A DNA stretch of 10,181 nucleotides from Hyphomicrobiales bacterium (GCA_021730825.1 JAKFYO010000041.1:1-10181), one strand, 5' to 3'; positions 1 to 6,387 are shown, numbered from the stretch's first letter. Numbers and translations are program-made. Notes: generated by a model from the sequence alone, not told the origin.

Positions 1-297
1 AAGCAGCGTGTTCAGCGGGATCGGCGCAACGCCGCCGCGGATCGCGCCCCAGAACGCCACCGGAAACTCGATGGTGTCGAGCGCGAGCATAACCATCCGG
101 CTCTCGTGACCGAAACCGAGCGAGGCGAGCCCGCTCGCGAAGCGGCAGCTTTCCTTCTGCAATGCGCCGTAGGTGATGGAGCGATTGCCTTCCTTGAACG
201 CGACTTTATTGCCGCGCCCGGCTTTCACGTTGCCGTCTACGAATTCGCTCGCCGCGTTATACGGACGGCGCTCCGTGATAGTCGCAAGATTGACCAT
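1..297 (-). CDS. bclA: Benzoate/4-hydroxybenzoate-type CoA ligase, N-terminal part (runs off the left edge)
   Basis: This is the first 99 codons of an adenylate-forming aromatic acid-CoA ligase, which would activate benzoate or a hydroxybenzoate with ATP and CoA in the cytoplasm. The translated N-terminus contains RPYNAASEFVDGNV, a TYGALQ segment, and then DTIEFPVAFWGAIRGG and PIPLNTLL. I recognise these as typical of the BclA/BadA/HbaA ligase family. The catalytic AMP-binding motifs lie outside the window, so benzoate and 4-hydroxybenzoate specificity cannot be separated. The ATG at 297 is preceded on the minus strand by a purine-rich GAGGGAGCGGAAG that can serve as ribosome binding site. 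The gene is divergent from a BoxR-type regulator, which favours a benzoyl-CoA (box) pathway role. The family call is firm; the gene symbol is an inference from context. Confidence 0.82.
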   Translation of the reverse strand, partial: MVNLATITERRPYNAASEFVDGNVKAGRGNKVAFKEGNRSITYGALQKESCRFASGLASLGFGHESRMVMLALDTIEFPVAFWGAIRGGVAPIPLNTLL

Positions 298-320
298 CTT
301 CCGCTCCCTCTTTCCTCGGT

Positions 321-335
321 CCCGCCAAAGGCGGG
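321..335. other. Small perfect hairpin in the leader of the CoA-ligase mRNA
   Basis: CCCGCC and GGCGGG form a 6-bp perfect stem around a 3-nt loop. In the ligase transcript it would sit about 25 nt upstream of the start codon, before the ribosome binding site. There is no T-run directly after it on either strand, so it does not look like an intrinsic terminator. A structural role in the leader is possible, but a stem this short can arise by chance in GC-rich DNA. Confidence 0.35.
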
Positions 336-371
336 CGCATCGCGGCAGGCTCTTTTTGCGGCCCGGCTTCG

Positions 372-388
372 ATGAATAATAATTCCAA
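372..388 (+). promoter_or_regulatory. Candidate operator, copy 1 (ATGAATAATAATTCCAA)
   Basis: This 17-bp AT-rich element matches 12 of 17 positions of the copy at 443-459 and 12 of 17 of the copy at 6318-6334; the shared core is ATGAAT-ATA. It starts 71 bp before copy 2 in the same orientation and overlaps a possible minus-strand -10 (376-381) of the CoA-ligase gene. Binding here by BoxR is an inference from position only. Confidence 0.35.
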
Positions 389-442
389 GATGCGCAAAAG
401 CTGTTTTTCTTCAGTCTTTCGCTGTTCCAATTCTAGGGCAGC

Positions 443-459
443 ATGAATTATACTGCAAT
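443..459 (+). promoter_or_regulatory. Candidate BoxR operator, copy 2, overlapping the boxR -10 (ATGAATTATACTGCAAT)
   Basis: The first 10 bases, ATGAATTATA, are identical to the minus-strand element in the transporter divergent region (6325-6334), and 14 of 17 positions match overall. It includes a -10-like TATACT (449-454) and a TGCA (454-457). TGCA repeats are, as I recall, part of the operators of the related regulator BzdR. Lying over the promoter and just before boxR, it would suit autorepression. The similarity could also partly reflect shared -10 sequence. Confidence 0.42.
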
Positions 460-476
460 CGAGGATTTGGACCCGC

Positions 477-1391
477 ATGGCCAGGCACCGCAACGAAACT
501 GCAAAGAAACTCGAGAACGGCGAAGCTTTTCTGACGCAGCTCGGCGAGCGCGTACGCATGATCCGAAGCCGCCGTGGCATGTCGCGTAAAGTGCTTGCCA
601 AGCAGTCGAAGGTTTCAGAGCGCTATCTGGCCCAGCTCGAGCTCGGCAAAGGCAACTGCTCGATCGTGCTGCTGCGCCGGATCGCGAAGGCGATGAGTGT
701 GCCGGTCGCCGAACTCGTCGATGACCGTCCTGAGCGCGAAGTCGAGCATCTTTTGCTCGAACAGTTTCTGGATAGGCTTTCGCCCGCCGAGCGCGTGGAA
801 GCCCGCGACGTATTGCTGTCTCATTTTGGCGGACCTTCGAGCGAAGACAGGCGCGGCCGCGTCGCGTTGATCGGCCTGCGCGGCGGCGGAAAATCCACGC
901 TCGGAAAATTGCTTGCGGAAAAACTCGAAGTGCCGTTCATCGAACTCGACCGCGAGATCGAAAAACGAAGCGGCATGGCGCTCTCCGAATTGTTCGAAAT
1001 GTTCGGACAGCAGACTTTCCGCCGCTTCGAGCGCGAGGCGCTGGAAAAAGCGCTCAGCGATCATCCGCGCTTCGTGCTGGCCACCGGCGGCAGTCTTGTC
1101 ACTGAGCCCGCAACCTACGAATTGCTGCTGACGTCATGTTTGACGGTGTGGGTCCGTACCCAGCCCGATCAGCATATGAACCGCGTGATCGAGCAGGGCG
1201 ATCTCCGCCCCATGGCGGAAAACGCGAAAGCGATGGACGATCTCGTTTCGATCCTGAAAAGCCGCGAGCCGCTTTATGCCAAGGCCGATCGCGTCATCGA
1301 CACCGAAGGCAAGAAGCCCGAGCAGTCGTTGCGCGAACTTTCCTCGATGATCGATTTTCCGAAGCCCGCGACCGAGCGCAGGATCGCTTAG
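477..1391 (+). CDS. boxR: BoxR/BzdR-type transcriptional regulator: XRE helix-turn-helix plus shikimate-kinase-like sensor domain
   Basis: This 304-residue protein has an XRE-type helix-turn-helix at about residues 24-81 (including SRKVLAKQSKVSERYLAQLE). A linker leads to a shikimate-kinase-like domain at about 127-290. That domain keeps a P-loop (GLRGGGKST, 133-141), Asp158, Arg182 in FRRFE, Arg244-Pro245 and REPLY at 263-267. The usual kinase GGG is GGS (204-206) and the first Asp of DxD is Glu156, which argues for ligand sensing rather than shikimate phosphorylation. In the BzdR/BoxR family this domain binds benzoyl-CoA and releases the repressor from DNA. The ATG at 477 follows a GAGGA at 461-465, a rather long spacing; the -10-like TATACT would start the transcript only about 15 nt upstream. 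It is divergent from the CoA ligase and convergent with a transporter ATPase whose stop codon abuts its own. Confidence in the family is high; the effector is inferred. Confidence 0.92.
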   Translation: MARHRNETAKKLENGEAFLTQLGERVRMIRSRRGMSRKVLAKQSKVSERYLAQLELGKGNCSIVLLRRIAKAMSVPVAELVDDRPEREVEHLLLEQFLDRLSPAERVEARDVLLSHFGGPSSEDRRGRVALIGLRGGGKSTLGKLLAEKLEVPFIELDREIEKRSGMALSELFEMFGQQTFRRFEREALEKALSDHPRFVLATGGSLVTEPATYELLLTSCLTVWVRTQPDQHMNRVIEQGDLRPMAENAKAMDDLVSILKSREPLYAKADRVIDTEGKKPEQSLRELSSMIDFPKPATERRIA

Positions 1392-2105
1392 CTACACACC
1401 AAGATGCCGGTGGATCAGCGCTTCGTCCGCACGCAGTGCGGCTGACGTGCCGTCGAACACGATCTCGCCTTTGGCCATGATCGTATTGCGGTCGGCAAGT
1501 GCGAGGAGGTCGTTCAGGTTTTTATCGACGATGATCGCGGCAATCCCGGACTGCGCGATCTGCTTTACCGTCGACCAGATTTCGTCGCGAAGCTTCGGAG
1601 CCAGGCCCTCTGTTGCCTCATCCAGCAATATGATCGACGGGCTCGTCATCAACGCGCGGCCGATGGAAAGCATCTGCTGCTCGCCGCCGGAGAGTTCGTT
1701 GCCCCAGTGATGCTTACGCTCCGACAGGCGTGGAAACAGCGCATAGACACGCTCCAGCGGCCAGGGGCGCTCGCCTTTGTCGTTTGCACGCGATGCGAAT
1801 GTCAGGTTCTCGGCGACGGTGAGATTCGGGAAGATGCCGCGGCCTTCCGGAACGATGGCAAGCCCCGCGCGAGAGCGCGCTGATGCGCGTGCCGAAGTTA
1901 CATCCTTGCCGTTCAACTGAACGCTGCCCGATGAAGGCCGTACAAGTCCAGCAAGTGTGCGCAGGAGCGTGGTCTTGCCCATGCCGTTGCGGCCCAAGAG
2001 GCTCACGGTTTCGCCGGGCGCCACGCGAAACGAAACGGCGCGCAGAATATGGCTGCGCCCATAATGTGTGTTGATGTTCTCTGCGAGGATTGCGGCCGCG
2101 CTCAC
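1392..2105 (-). CDS. LivF-type ABC transporter ATP-binding protein, importer 1
   Basis: This 237-residue cytoplasmic ATPase of a branched-chain-amino-acid-type (HAAT) importer powers uptake together with the LivG domain encoded just upstream. It shows Walker A GRNGMGKT (38-45), the LivF-typical VPEGRGIFPNLTV segment (85-97), signature LSGGEQQ (138-144) and Walker B IILLDEATEGL (158-168). The switch position, usually VEQN in LivF and His in most ABC ATPases, reads VDKN (193-196). I chose the GTG at 2105 because AGGAGGG ends 6 nt upstream of it and it overlaps the preceding gene's stop by 4 nt. An in-frame ATG at 2126 would add seven residues without such a site. It is the last gene of its operon. 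Its TAG stop is directly adjacent to the boxR TAG on the other strand, with no terminator visible. The substrate is inferred from context to be an aromatic or related carboxylate. Confidence 0.9.
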   Translation of the reverse strand: MSAAAILAENINTHYGRSHILRAVSFRVAPGETVSLLGRNGMGKTTLLRTLAGLVRPSSGSVQLNGKDVTSARASARSRAGLAIVPEGRGIFPNLTVAENLTFASRANDKGERPWPLERVYALFPRLSERKHHWGNELSGGEQQMLSIGRALMTSPSIILLDEATEGLAPKLRDEIWSTVKQIAQSGIAAIIVDKNLNDLLALADRNTIMAKGEIVFDGTSAALRADEALIHRHLGV

Positions 2106-3940
2106 GATTTGCCCTCCTGTCCCCATTCGCCGAGATAGGCTTCGCGTACCGCCATGTTGTTGCGGATTTCTTCCGGCGTACCATGCGCGAGCAACTTGCC
2201 TTCGACGAGCACGGTCAGCGTGTCTGCTGCCGCGAAAATCGCATCCATGTCGTGCTCGATCAGCACGATGGTGTGGTCCGCGGCAAGTTCGCGGAGAAGC
2301 GCGGTCACGCGCCCGGTTTCTTCCGGTCCCATGCCGGCAAGAGGTTCGTCGAGGAGAAGTAGTTTTGCGCCTGACGCAATCAGCATCGCGATCTCGAGTT
2401 GGCGCTGTTCGCCGTGACTGAGATTGGACGCCTTCATGTCTGCACGCTCCGGCGCAATGCCGGCAGCCTTCAACGCATCTTCAACCGCCTGCTCTTCTTC
2501 GTTACGCCGCCATTTATTGCTGAAGCGGAATGGGCTCGGGAATTGCGCCTGTGCCGCAAGCGCGCAATTCTCGCGCGCCGTGAATGGCAGAAGAACGTTC
2601 GTGCGCTGATAGGAACGGCCCAGCCCGCGCCGCGCGACGGCATGCGGCTTCTTGCCGCCGATTTCTTCGCTCTCGAGACGAATGCTTCCCTGGGTCGGCT
2701 TCAGCGCACCGGAAAGTACGTTGATAAATGTGGTTTTGCCCGCTCCATTCGGTCCGATGATGCCGTGGACTTTATTCGGAGGGAATTTCACGCTGACGCC
2801 GTTCACCGCGACGAGGCCACCGAACGCACGCATGAGATTTTCGACCTCAAGCTGCATCGCCTTTGCCCGCTCGCGCGTCTCGAGAAGCGGTTTGATCTCG
2901 CGCGCTTTCGAGCGCTTCGCTTCGCTCGCGAATTTTTCGATGAAGCCGGCAATCCCCTTGGGTGCGGCAAGCACGGCAGCGATCAGGAAAAAGCCGAGCG
3001 CCATGGACCAGCTGTTCGCGACAATGCCGCCGAGCCATTTCGCGGTGGCGCCATTCATTACGAGCGAGAAGATCGCGGTGAGTTCGCTCGAACTTTTGAG
3101 CGTTTCCTCCACCATCGAATAGAGAATGGCGCCGAGCAGCGGCCCGTAAAGCGTGCCTGCGCCGCCGAGCACCACCATCATGATGGCGAGGCCCGACTCG
3201 CGCCAGCCCAAGAGTTCCGGCGCGACATAGCCGTCGATCGCCGCAAACAAGACACCTGCAAAACCCGCCATCGCGCCTGCGATGACGTAGCTCGCAAGCT
3301 TGTAAGCATACGTGTTGAAGCCGAGCGCGCTCATGCGCGCCTCGTTGTGTTTGATGCCTTGCAGCACGCGCCCGAACGGCGTGCGCACCAGCCACAACAG
3401 AAAAATGTAAGAGAGCACCAATGCCGCGAGGCAGAAGTAGAAGAATGCCGTGCGGTTCGAGAAATTGAGCAACTGCTGCGATCCGATCGAGAAAATCGGC
3501 CGCACGTTGATGTAAGCGCCGTCGGTGCCGCCCGCGATCTTGGTGTCGAAGAACAGCGAGAAGCCCATCTGCCCGAAGGCGAGCGTCACCATGATGAAAT
3601 AGAAGCCCTTCGTCAGCACGACCACCGAACCGACGATCAACGCGACAATGCCTGCAAGCAGCATCGCAAACGGGATTGCGAGAAACCCGTTCGCGGCCGC
3701 CGATGCCGGCGAAATGAAATAAAGCGAGTAAGCGCCGAGACCGAAATAAAGCGCGTGGCCGAAGCTGACGAGTCCGGTGACGCCGATCAGAAGATCGAGG
3801 CTGATGACGAAGATGCCCGTGATCATCACGCGGGCCGCGAACTTCAACGCAAACGCCCCGCCGAAAAACGGCAGCGCAATCGCATAAGCGAGCAGCGCCA
3901 GCAAAATAACGATAACGATCGGGCGAGGGCGCGCGAGCAT
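2102..3940 (-). CDS. Fused LivM-LivG: ABC permease joined to ATP-binding protein, importer 1
   Basis: This 612-residue single reading frame joins two normally separate HAAT subunits. Residues 1 to about 335 form a LivM-type membrane domain with several hydrophobic helices, the LivM-like GVTGLVSFGHALYFGLGAY (53-71), and an EAA-like loop near 194-214. After a charged linker (about 336-362), residues 363-610 form a LivG-type ATPase with Walker A GPNGAGKT (396-403), signature LSHGE (507-511), Walker B LLLLDE (527-532) and switch His563. All ATPase motifs are canonical. The ATG directly follows the upstream livH stop (TAAATG), so translation is probably coupled, and the end overlaps the LivF start by 4 nt. 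Met362 (ATG at 2857-2855, after a weak AAAGG) could be an internal start yielding free LivG. Such fusions are known in alphaproteobacterial HAAT systems. The second importer in this window keeps the two separate. Confidence 0.92.
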   Translation of the reverse strand: MLARPRPIVIVILLALLAYAIALPFFGGAFALKFAARVMITGIFVISLDLLIGVTGLVSFGHALYFGLGAYSLYFISPASAAANGFLAIPFAMLLAGIVALIVGSVVVLTKGFYFIMVTLAFGQMGFSLFFDTKIAGGTDGAYINVRPIFSIGSQQLLNFSNRTAFFYFCLAALVLSYIFLLWLVRTPFGRVLQGIKHNEARMSALGFNTYAYKLASYVIAGAMAGFAGVLFAAIDGYVAPELLGWRESGLAIMMVVLGGAGTLYGPLLGAILYSMVEETLKSSSELTAIFSLVMNGATAKWLGGIVANSWSMALGFFLIAAVLAAPKGIAGFIEKFASEAKRSKAREIKPLLETRERAKAMQLEVENLMRAFGGLVAVNGVSVKFPPNKVHGIIGPNGAGKTTFINVLSGALKPTQGSIRLESEEIGGKKPHAVARRGLGRSYQRTNVLLPFTARENCALAAQAQFPSPFRFSNKWRRNEEEQAVEDALKAAGIAPERADMKASNLSHGEQRQLEIAMLIASGAKLLLLDEPLAGMGPEETGRVTALLRELAADHTIVLIEHDMDAIFAAADTLTVLVEGKLLAHGTPEEIRNNMAVREAYLGEWGQEGKS

Positions 3941-4804
3941 TTACGCCGCCCGTCCGAACAGTCCGCCGGGCCGTGCGATTAGTACGGCAGCCATCAGCGC
4001 GTAAACGACGCTCGACGAGAAGGCCGGAAAATAAACTTTGCCGAGCGCGTCGGCGACGCCGATGAGCAATGCGCCGACAAAGGCACCCTTGATCGATCCG
4101 ATGCCGCCGATCACGACGACGACGAATGAGATAATGAGCACCGGCTCCCCGATGCCGGGATAAACGCTCTCGAGAGGAGACGCGACGATACCTGCGGTGG
4201 CGGCAAGCGCGACACCCGCGGCAAAAACGAAGCGAAATAGAAGGCGCGAGTCGATGCCGAGCGCTTCGACCATCTCGCGGTTGGATTCGCCCGCGCGGAT
4301 AATGCGTCCGATACGCGTTTTCTGGATTACGAACATCATGGCGAGCGCGAGTGCCACGCAGAACGCGGCAACCGCGATCCGGTAGTACGGATAGGTGAGG
4401 AGTCCGGAGATTTTCACGCCGCCTTGCAGATAGCCGGGCACGGGAACGCTGTGCGGATAGCTACCCCACAATAGTTTCTGCGCTTCGTTGAAAATCAGGA
4501 TCAGCGCGAAAGTAAGTAGCACCTGCTGCAGGTGATCGCGGTCATAGAGATGGCGGATGAAGAGCCATTCGATGATGACGCCGAACAGGAAGGCAAGCGG
4601 CACGCCGAGCGCGAGCGAAAGAAAGATGTCGCCGGTAAATTGCGTGAGCGTCAGCGCGCCATAAGCGCCTAGCATATAGAACGAGCCGTGCGAGAGATTG
4701 ATCACGCCCATGATGCCGAACACGAGGGTGAGACCGGATGCCGCCAGAAAAATCAGCAACCCGTACTGCACGCCGTTCAGCAACTGAATGAGAACGAGAT
4801 CCAT
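3941..4804 (-). CDS. LivH-type ABC transporter permease, importer 1
   Basis: This 287-residue inner-membrane permease would form the translocation pore with the LivM domain encoded next. Family features are the N-terminal LNGVQYGLLIFLAASGL, the FGIMGVINLSHGSFYMLGAY segment (29-48), an EAA-type loop (about 167-190, AGESNREMVEALG) and the terminal glycine-rich IGGIGSIKGAFVGALL followed by RPGGLFG. I chose the ATG at 4804 because the protein then begins just before the first membrane helix. Starting at 4873 would add 23 polar residues that overlap the intercistronic hairpin. The ribosome binding site (GGGGGAC, about 8 nt upstream) is only moderate. It lies 87 nt downstream of the binding-protein gene, with a strong hairpin between, and its stop touches the ATG of the fused LivM-LivG gene. 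Confidence 0.9.
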   Translation of the reverse strand: MDLVLIQLLNGVQYGLLIFLAASGLTLVFGIMGVINLSHGSFYMLGAYGALTLTQFTGDIFLSLALGVPLAFLFGVIIEWLFIRHLYDRDHLQQVLLTFALILIFNEAQKLLWGSYPHSVPVPGYLQGGVKISGLLTYPYYRIAVAAFCVALALAMMFVIQKTRIGRIIRAGESNREMVEALGIDSRLLFRFVFAAGVALAATAGIVASPLESVYPGIGEPVLIISFVVVVIGGIGSIKGAFVGALLIGVADALGKVYFPAFSSSVVYALMAAVLIARPGGLFGRAA

Positions 4805-4848
4805 ATCGCGGCGTCCCCCGGCGCCAATTTCAGATTCCAGATATGGCA

Positions 4849-4870
4849 AGCGGGGGCTTTCGCCCCCGCT
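4849..4870 (-). other. Intercistronic GC-rich hairpin with GAAA loop, between binding protein and livH of importer 1
   Basis: On the transcribed (minus) strand this reads AGCGGGGGC-GAAA-GCCCCCGCT, a perfect 9-bp stem closed by a GNRA-type tetraloop. It starts 21 nt after the binding-protein stop codon and ends 44 nt before the livH start. No T-run follows, so it is unlikely to terminate efficiently on its own. A stem at this spot can block 3'-to-5' exonucleases and stabilise the upstream message, as known for hairpins after other binding-protein genes such as malE. A hairpin of the same design occurs in the second operon at 7729-7752. Confidence 0.75.
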
Positions 4871-4891
4871 CACCTTAACTCGTAGTACTGC

Positions 4892-6088
4892 TTAGGCGAG
4901 GCTGCATCCGGTCGTCGGGTCGGACACGTCGGTCGCCGCGACGCCGAGATAGACGTTCTGGCCGCCCTTGAGTTCGCGCAGATAGAAGTTGTGGATCGGG
5001 TTCTGCGAAGCCGAGAGCCGGAACGGTCCGCGCGGCGAATTGAATTTCGCGTTGCGCATCGCCTTGAACATATCGTCCTGCTTCTTCACATCGCCGCCCG
5101 CAGCCTTGAGACCGATGTCGAGAAGATGCGTCGTATCCCAGCCCTGCACGGCGTAAACGTCCGGGAACATCTTGAAGGCCGCGTTGTAGTCGGCGCGGAA
5201 CTTCTTGTTCTCGGCGTTGTCGAGCGACTCGACATAGTGCGACGCGGTTTTCACGCCTTCGCCAGCAGTACCGGCGGCTTTTTCAACACCGTCGGTCAGG
5301 AAGCCCGGACCCCACAGCGGCACGGACTTATTGAGACCCGCAGCCGCATAGTCCTGCATATATTTCAGCGCGCCGCCGCCAGCGAAGAACGAATAAACGC
5401 CCTCGGGTTTGAGCGAAGCGATTTCGGCAAGACCCGCCTGGAATTCGACGTTCGGGAACGGCAGACGCAGTTCCTTGATGATCTTGCCGCCGCCCTTGAG
5501 GAAGCTTTGCTTGAAGCCGTCGACCGACTCTTCGCCCGCCGCATAGCCCCACGTGTAGGTGACCGCGGTCTTGATTCCGGCCTTGATCATGGCTTCGCCT
5601 GCCGCGACGCCAGGCTGGCTGTTGCCGAACGAGGTACGGAAGATGTTCTTCGCGCACTGCTCGCGCGTGAGAACGTTTGCACCCGCATTCGGGATCAGCG
5701 TCGGGATGCCGGCTTCGCGTGCAATCTTTGCCATCGCCATCGCGACGCCGGAGTGAACGGTGCCGATCAGAACATCGACCTTCTCGCCCTGTACGAGCTT
5801 GGAGGTGAGTTCGGTCGCCTTCGGCGGCGCGGATTCGTCGTCGACCTTGACCCATTCGATGGTACGGCCGGCAAGCTTGCCGCCCTGCTGCTTTACGTAG
5901 AGATCCATCGCATTGGTAATTGCAGTGCCGAGCGCGGCGAAGGTGCCGCTATAGGGCAGCAAAAGACCGACGCGGAGCGGAGCGCCCTGCGAGATCGCGG
6001 GCCGTGCGAACGGGAATGCCGCGGCTGCGGCCCCCACGCCTGCCATCTGCAAAACGCGGCGGCGCGTAAATCGTGACTTATTGTGCAT
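4892..6088 (-). CDS. Periplasmic substrate-binding protein (Peripla_BP_6/LivJ-like), importer 1
   Basis: This 398-residue binding protein would capture the substrate in the periplasm and deliver it to the LivH/LivM pore. A Tat-type signal is visible: T8-R-R-R-V-L-Q followed by a hydrophobic stretch to about residue 26, with cleavage probably around 33-36. The mature part opens with APLRVGLLLPYSG, the standard start of type I HAAT binding proteins. The segment RTSFGNSQPGVAAGEAM and the late SPRGPFRLSASQNPIHNFYLRE resemble, from memory, binding proteins of aromatic-acid clusters. Cys145 and Cys395 are the only cysteines and could form a disulfide. The ATG at 6088 is preceded by a strong AGGGAGGAAAG site, so the reading frame continuing upstream to 7897 is not coding. 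It is the first gene of the minus-strand operon. Substrate is not provable from sequence; an aromatic acid is the best inference. Confidence 0.92.
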   Translation of the reverse strand: MHNKSRFTRRRVLQMAGVGAAAAAFPFARPAISQGAPLRVGLLLPYSGTFAALGTAITNAMDLYVKQQGGKLAGRTIEWVKVDDESAPPKATELTSKLVQGEKVDVLIGTVHSGVAMAMAKIAREAGIPTLIPNAGANVLTREQCAKNIFRTSFGNSQPGVAAGEAMIKAGIKTAVTYTWGYAAGEESVDGFKQSFLKGGGKIIKELRLPFPNVEFQAGLAEIASLKPEGVYSFFAGGGALKYMQDYAAAGLNKSVPLWGPGFLTDGVEKAAGTAGEGVKTASHYVESLDNAENKKFRADYNAAFKMFPDVYAVQGWDTTHLLDIGLKAAGGDVKKQDDMFKAMRNAKFNSPRGPFRLSASQNPIHNFYLRELKGGQNVYLGVAATDVSDPTTGCSLA

Positions 6089-6194
6089 GTACTTTCCTCC
6101 CTGTCTGGCCATCGCCGCGAGGTTCGTTTCGTGTGGCCATTCTGACGGCCGGCACGGGTCGCCTCGTTTTTTCGATCCCAGCTCGGCGCGAGTA

Positions 6195-6208
6195 TGGATG
6201 CGCATCCA
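6195..6208. promoter_or_regulatory. 14-bp perfect palindrome TGGATGCGCATCCA
   Basis: The sequence equals its own reverse complement over 14 bp with no spacer. Such sites often bind dimeric regulators. It lies 107 bp upstream of the importer-1 binding-protein start, within what would be its leader if transcription begins near 6316. I see no second copy in the window. Role and binding protein are unknown. Confidence 0.4.
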
Positions 6209-6317
6209 CTTGGCGGCAAGCATGTTTCTGGAGGCGTTCGAAAAACTGTGTCCTGGGATTGCCGCTCGCCCCGGGTGCCAAGCGCTGTGCGTAGCGGGAT
6301 TGCGGCCGGTTCGGGCT

Positions 6318-6334
6318 AATGTATTATAATTCAT
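6318..6334 (-). promoter_or_regulatory. Candidate BoxR operator, copy 3 (ATGAATTATAATACATT on the minus strand)
   Basis: Read on the minus strand, this matches the boxR-promoter motif at 443-459 in 14 of 17 positions, with the first ten identical. It coincides with the symmetric -10 element, so a bound regulator would block transcription toward both importers. This is the only sequence link I can see between the boxR promoter and the transporter promoters. Confidence 0.42.
6323..6330. promoter_or_regulatory. Symmetric -10 element ATTATAAT (TATAAT on both strands)
   Basis: The 8-bp palindrome contains a perfect TATAAT for the plus strand (6325-6330) and one for the minus strand (6323-6328). 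Symmetric -10 elements are known to allow divergent transcription. The -35 regions are poor: on the plus strand TTGCGG at 6300-6305 with 19-bp spacing, on the minus strand no good match. It is the best candidate promoter for the minus-strand operon. Confidence 0.45.
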
Positions 6335-6378
6335 AACGGCTTGGCCCGTAGTTCTGCGCGGGACGGCAGATTGTAATA

Positions 6379-6387
6379 TGATATAAT
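6379..6387 (+). promoter_or_regulatory. Extended -10 promoter (TGATATAAT) for the importer-2 operon
   Basis: TG-A-TATAAT is a perfect extended -10 element for housekeeping sigma factor. No good -35 lies 16-18 bp upstream, which extended -10 promoters can tolerate. Transcription would begin near 6394, leaving a leader of about 80 nt before the strong ribosome binding site GGGGAGGAAA. Confidence 0.55.

Larger units (their letters stand above)
298..476. promoter_or_regulatory. Divergent promoter region between the CoA ligase and boxR
   Basis: This 179-bp gap separates the start codons of the ligase (minus strand) and boxR (plus strand). It is clearly more AT-rich than the genes, especially at 370-460. 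A plus-strand -10-like TATACT lies at 449-454, which would give boxR a very short leader. A minus-strand TATTAT lies at 376-381 and would give the ligase a leader of about 70 nt. Neither has a convincing -35 box, so the promoters would be weak or activator-dependent. Two related AT-rich motifs and a small hairpin inside the region are listed separately. No gene is supported here. Confidence 0.6.

Noticed and set aside
321..335. Hairpin CCCGCC-AAA-GGCGGG as an intrinsic terminator
   Set aside because: No T-run follows directly on either strand and it lies in the ligase leader rather than after a gene.
2106..2126. Upstream ATG start for the importer-1 LivF
   Set aside because: The GTG at 2105 has AGGAGGG at ideal spacing and a 4-nt overlap with the upstream stop; the ATG lacks a ribosome binding site and adds only seven non-conserved residues.
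2399..3982. 527-codon plus-strand frame opposite the fused LivM-LivG gene
   Set aside because: It is the reverse complement of a clearly recognisable gene, its translation is low-complexity Arg/Glu/Ala-rich, and it lacks a ribosome binding site or domain.
4805..4873. Upstream start for the importer-1 LivH
   Set aside because: It would add a polar 23-residue extension and place the coding sequence across the intercistronic hairpin; the family begins close to the first membrane helix.
6073..6329. Several short overlapping frames on both strands in the divergent region
   Set aside because: They overlap each other and the importer-1 start, have no convincing ribosome binding site, and show no conserved motif; the region is better explained as regulatory DNA.
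6342..6357. Possible sigma-54 promoter (TGGCCCG followed by TTCTGC)
   Set aside because: The spacing between the GG and GC elements is one base too long and the downstream half does not match TTGC, so it fails the strict requirement of this promoter class.
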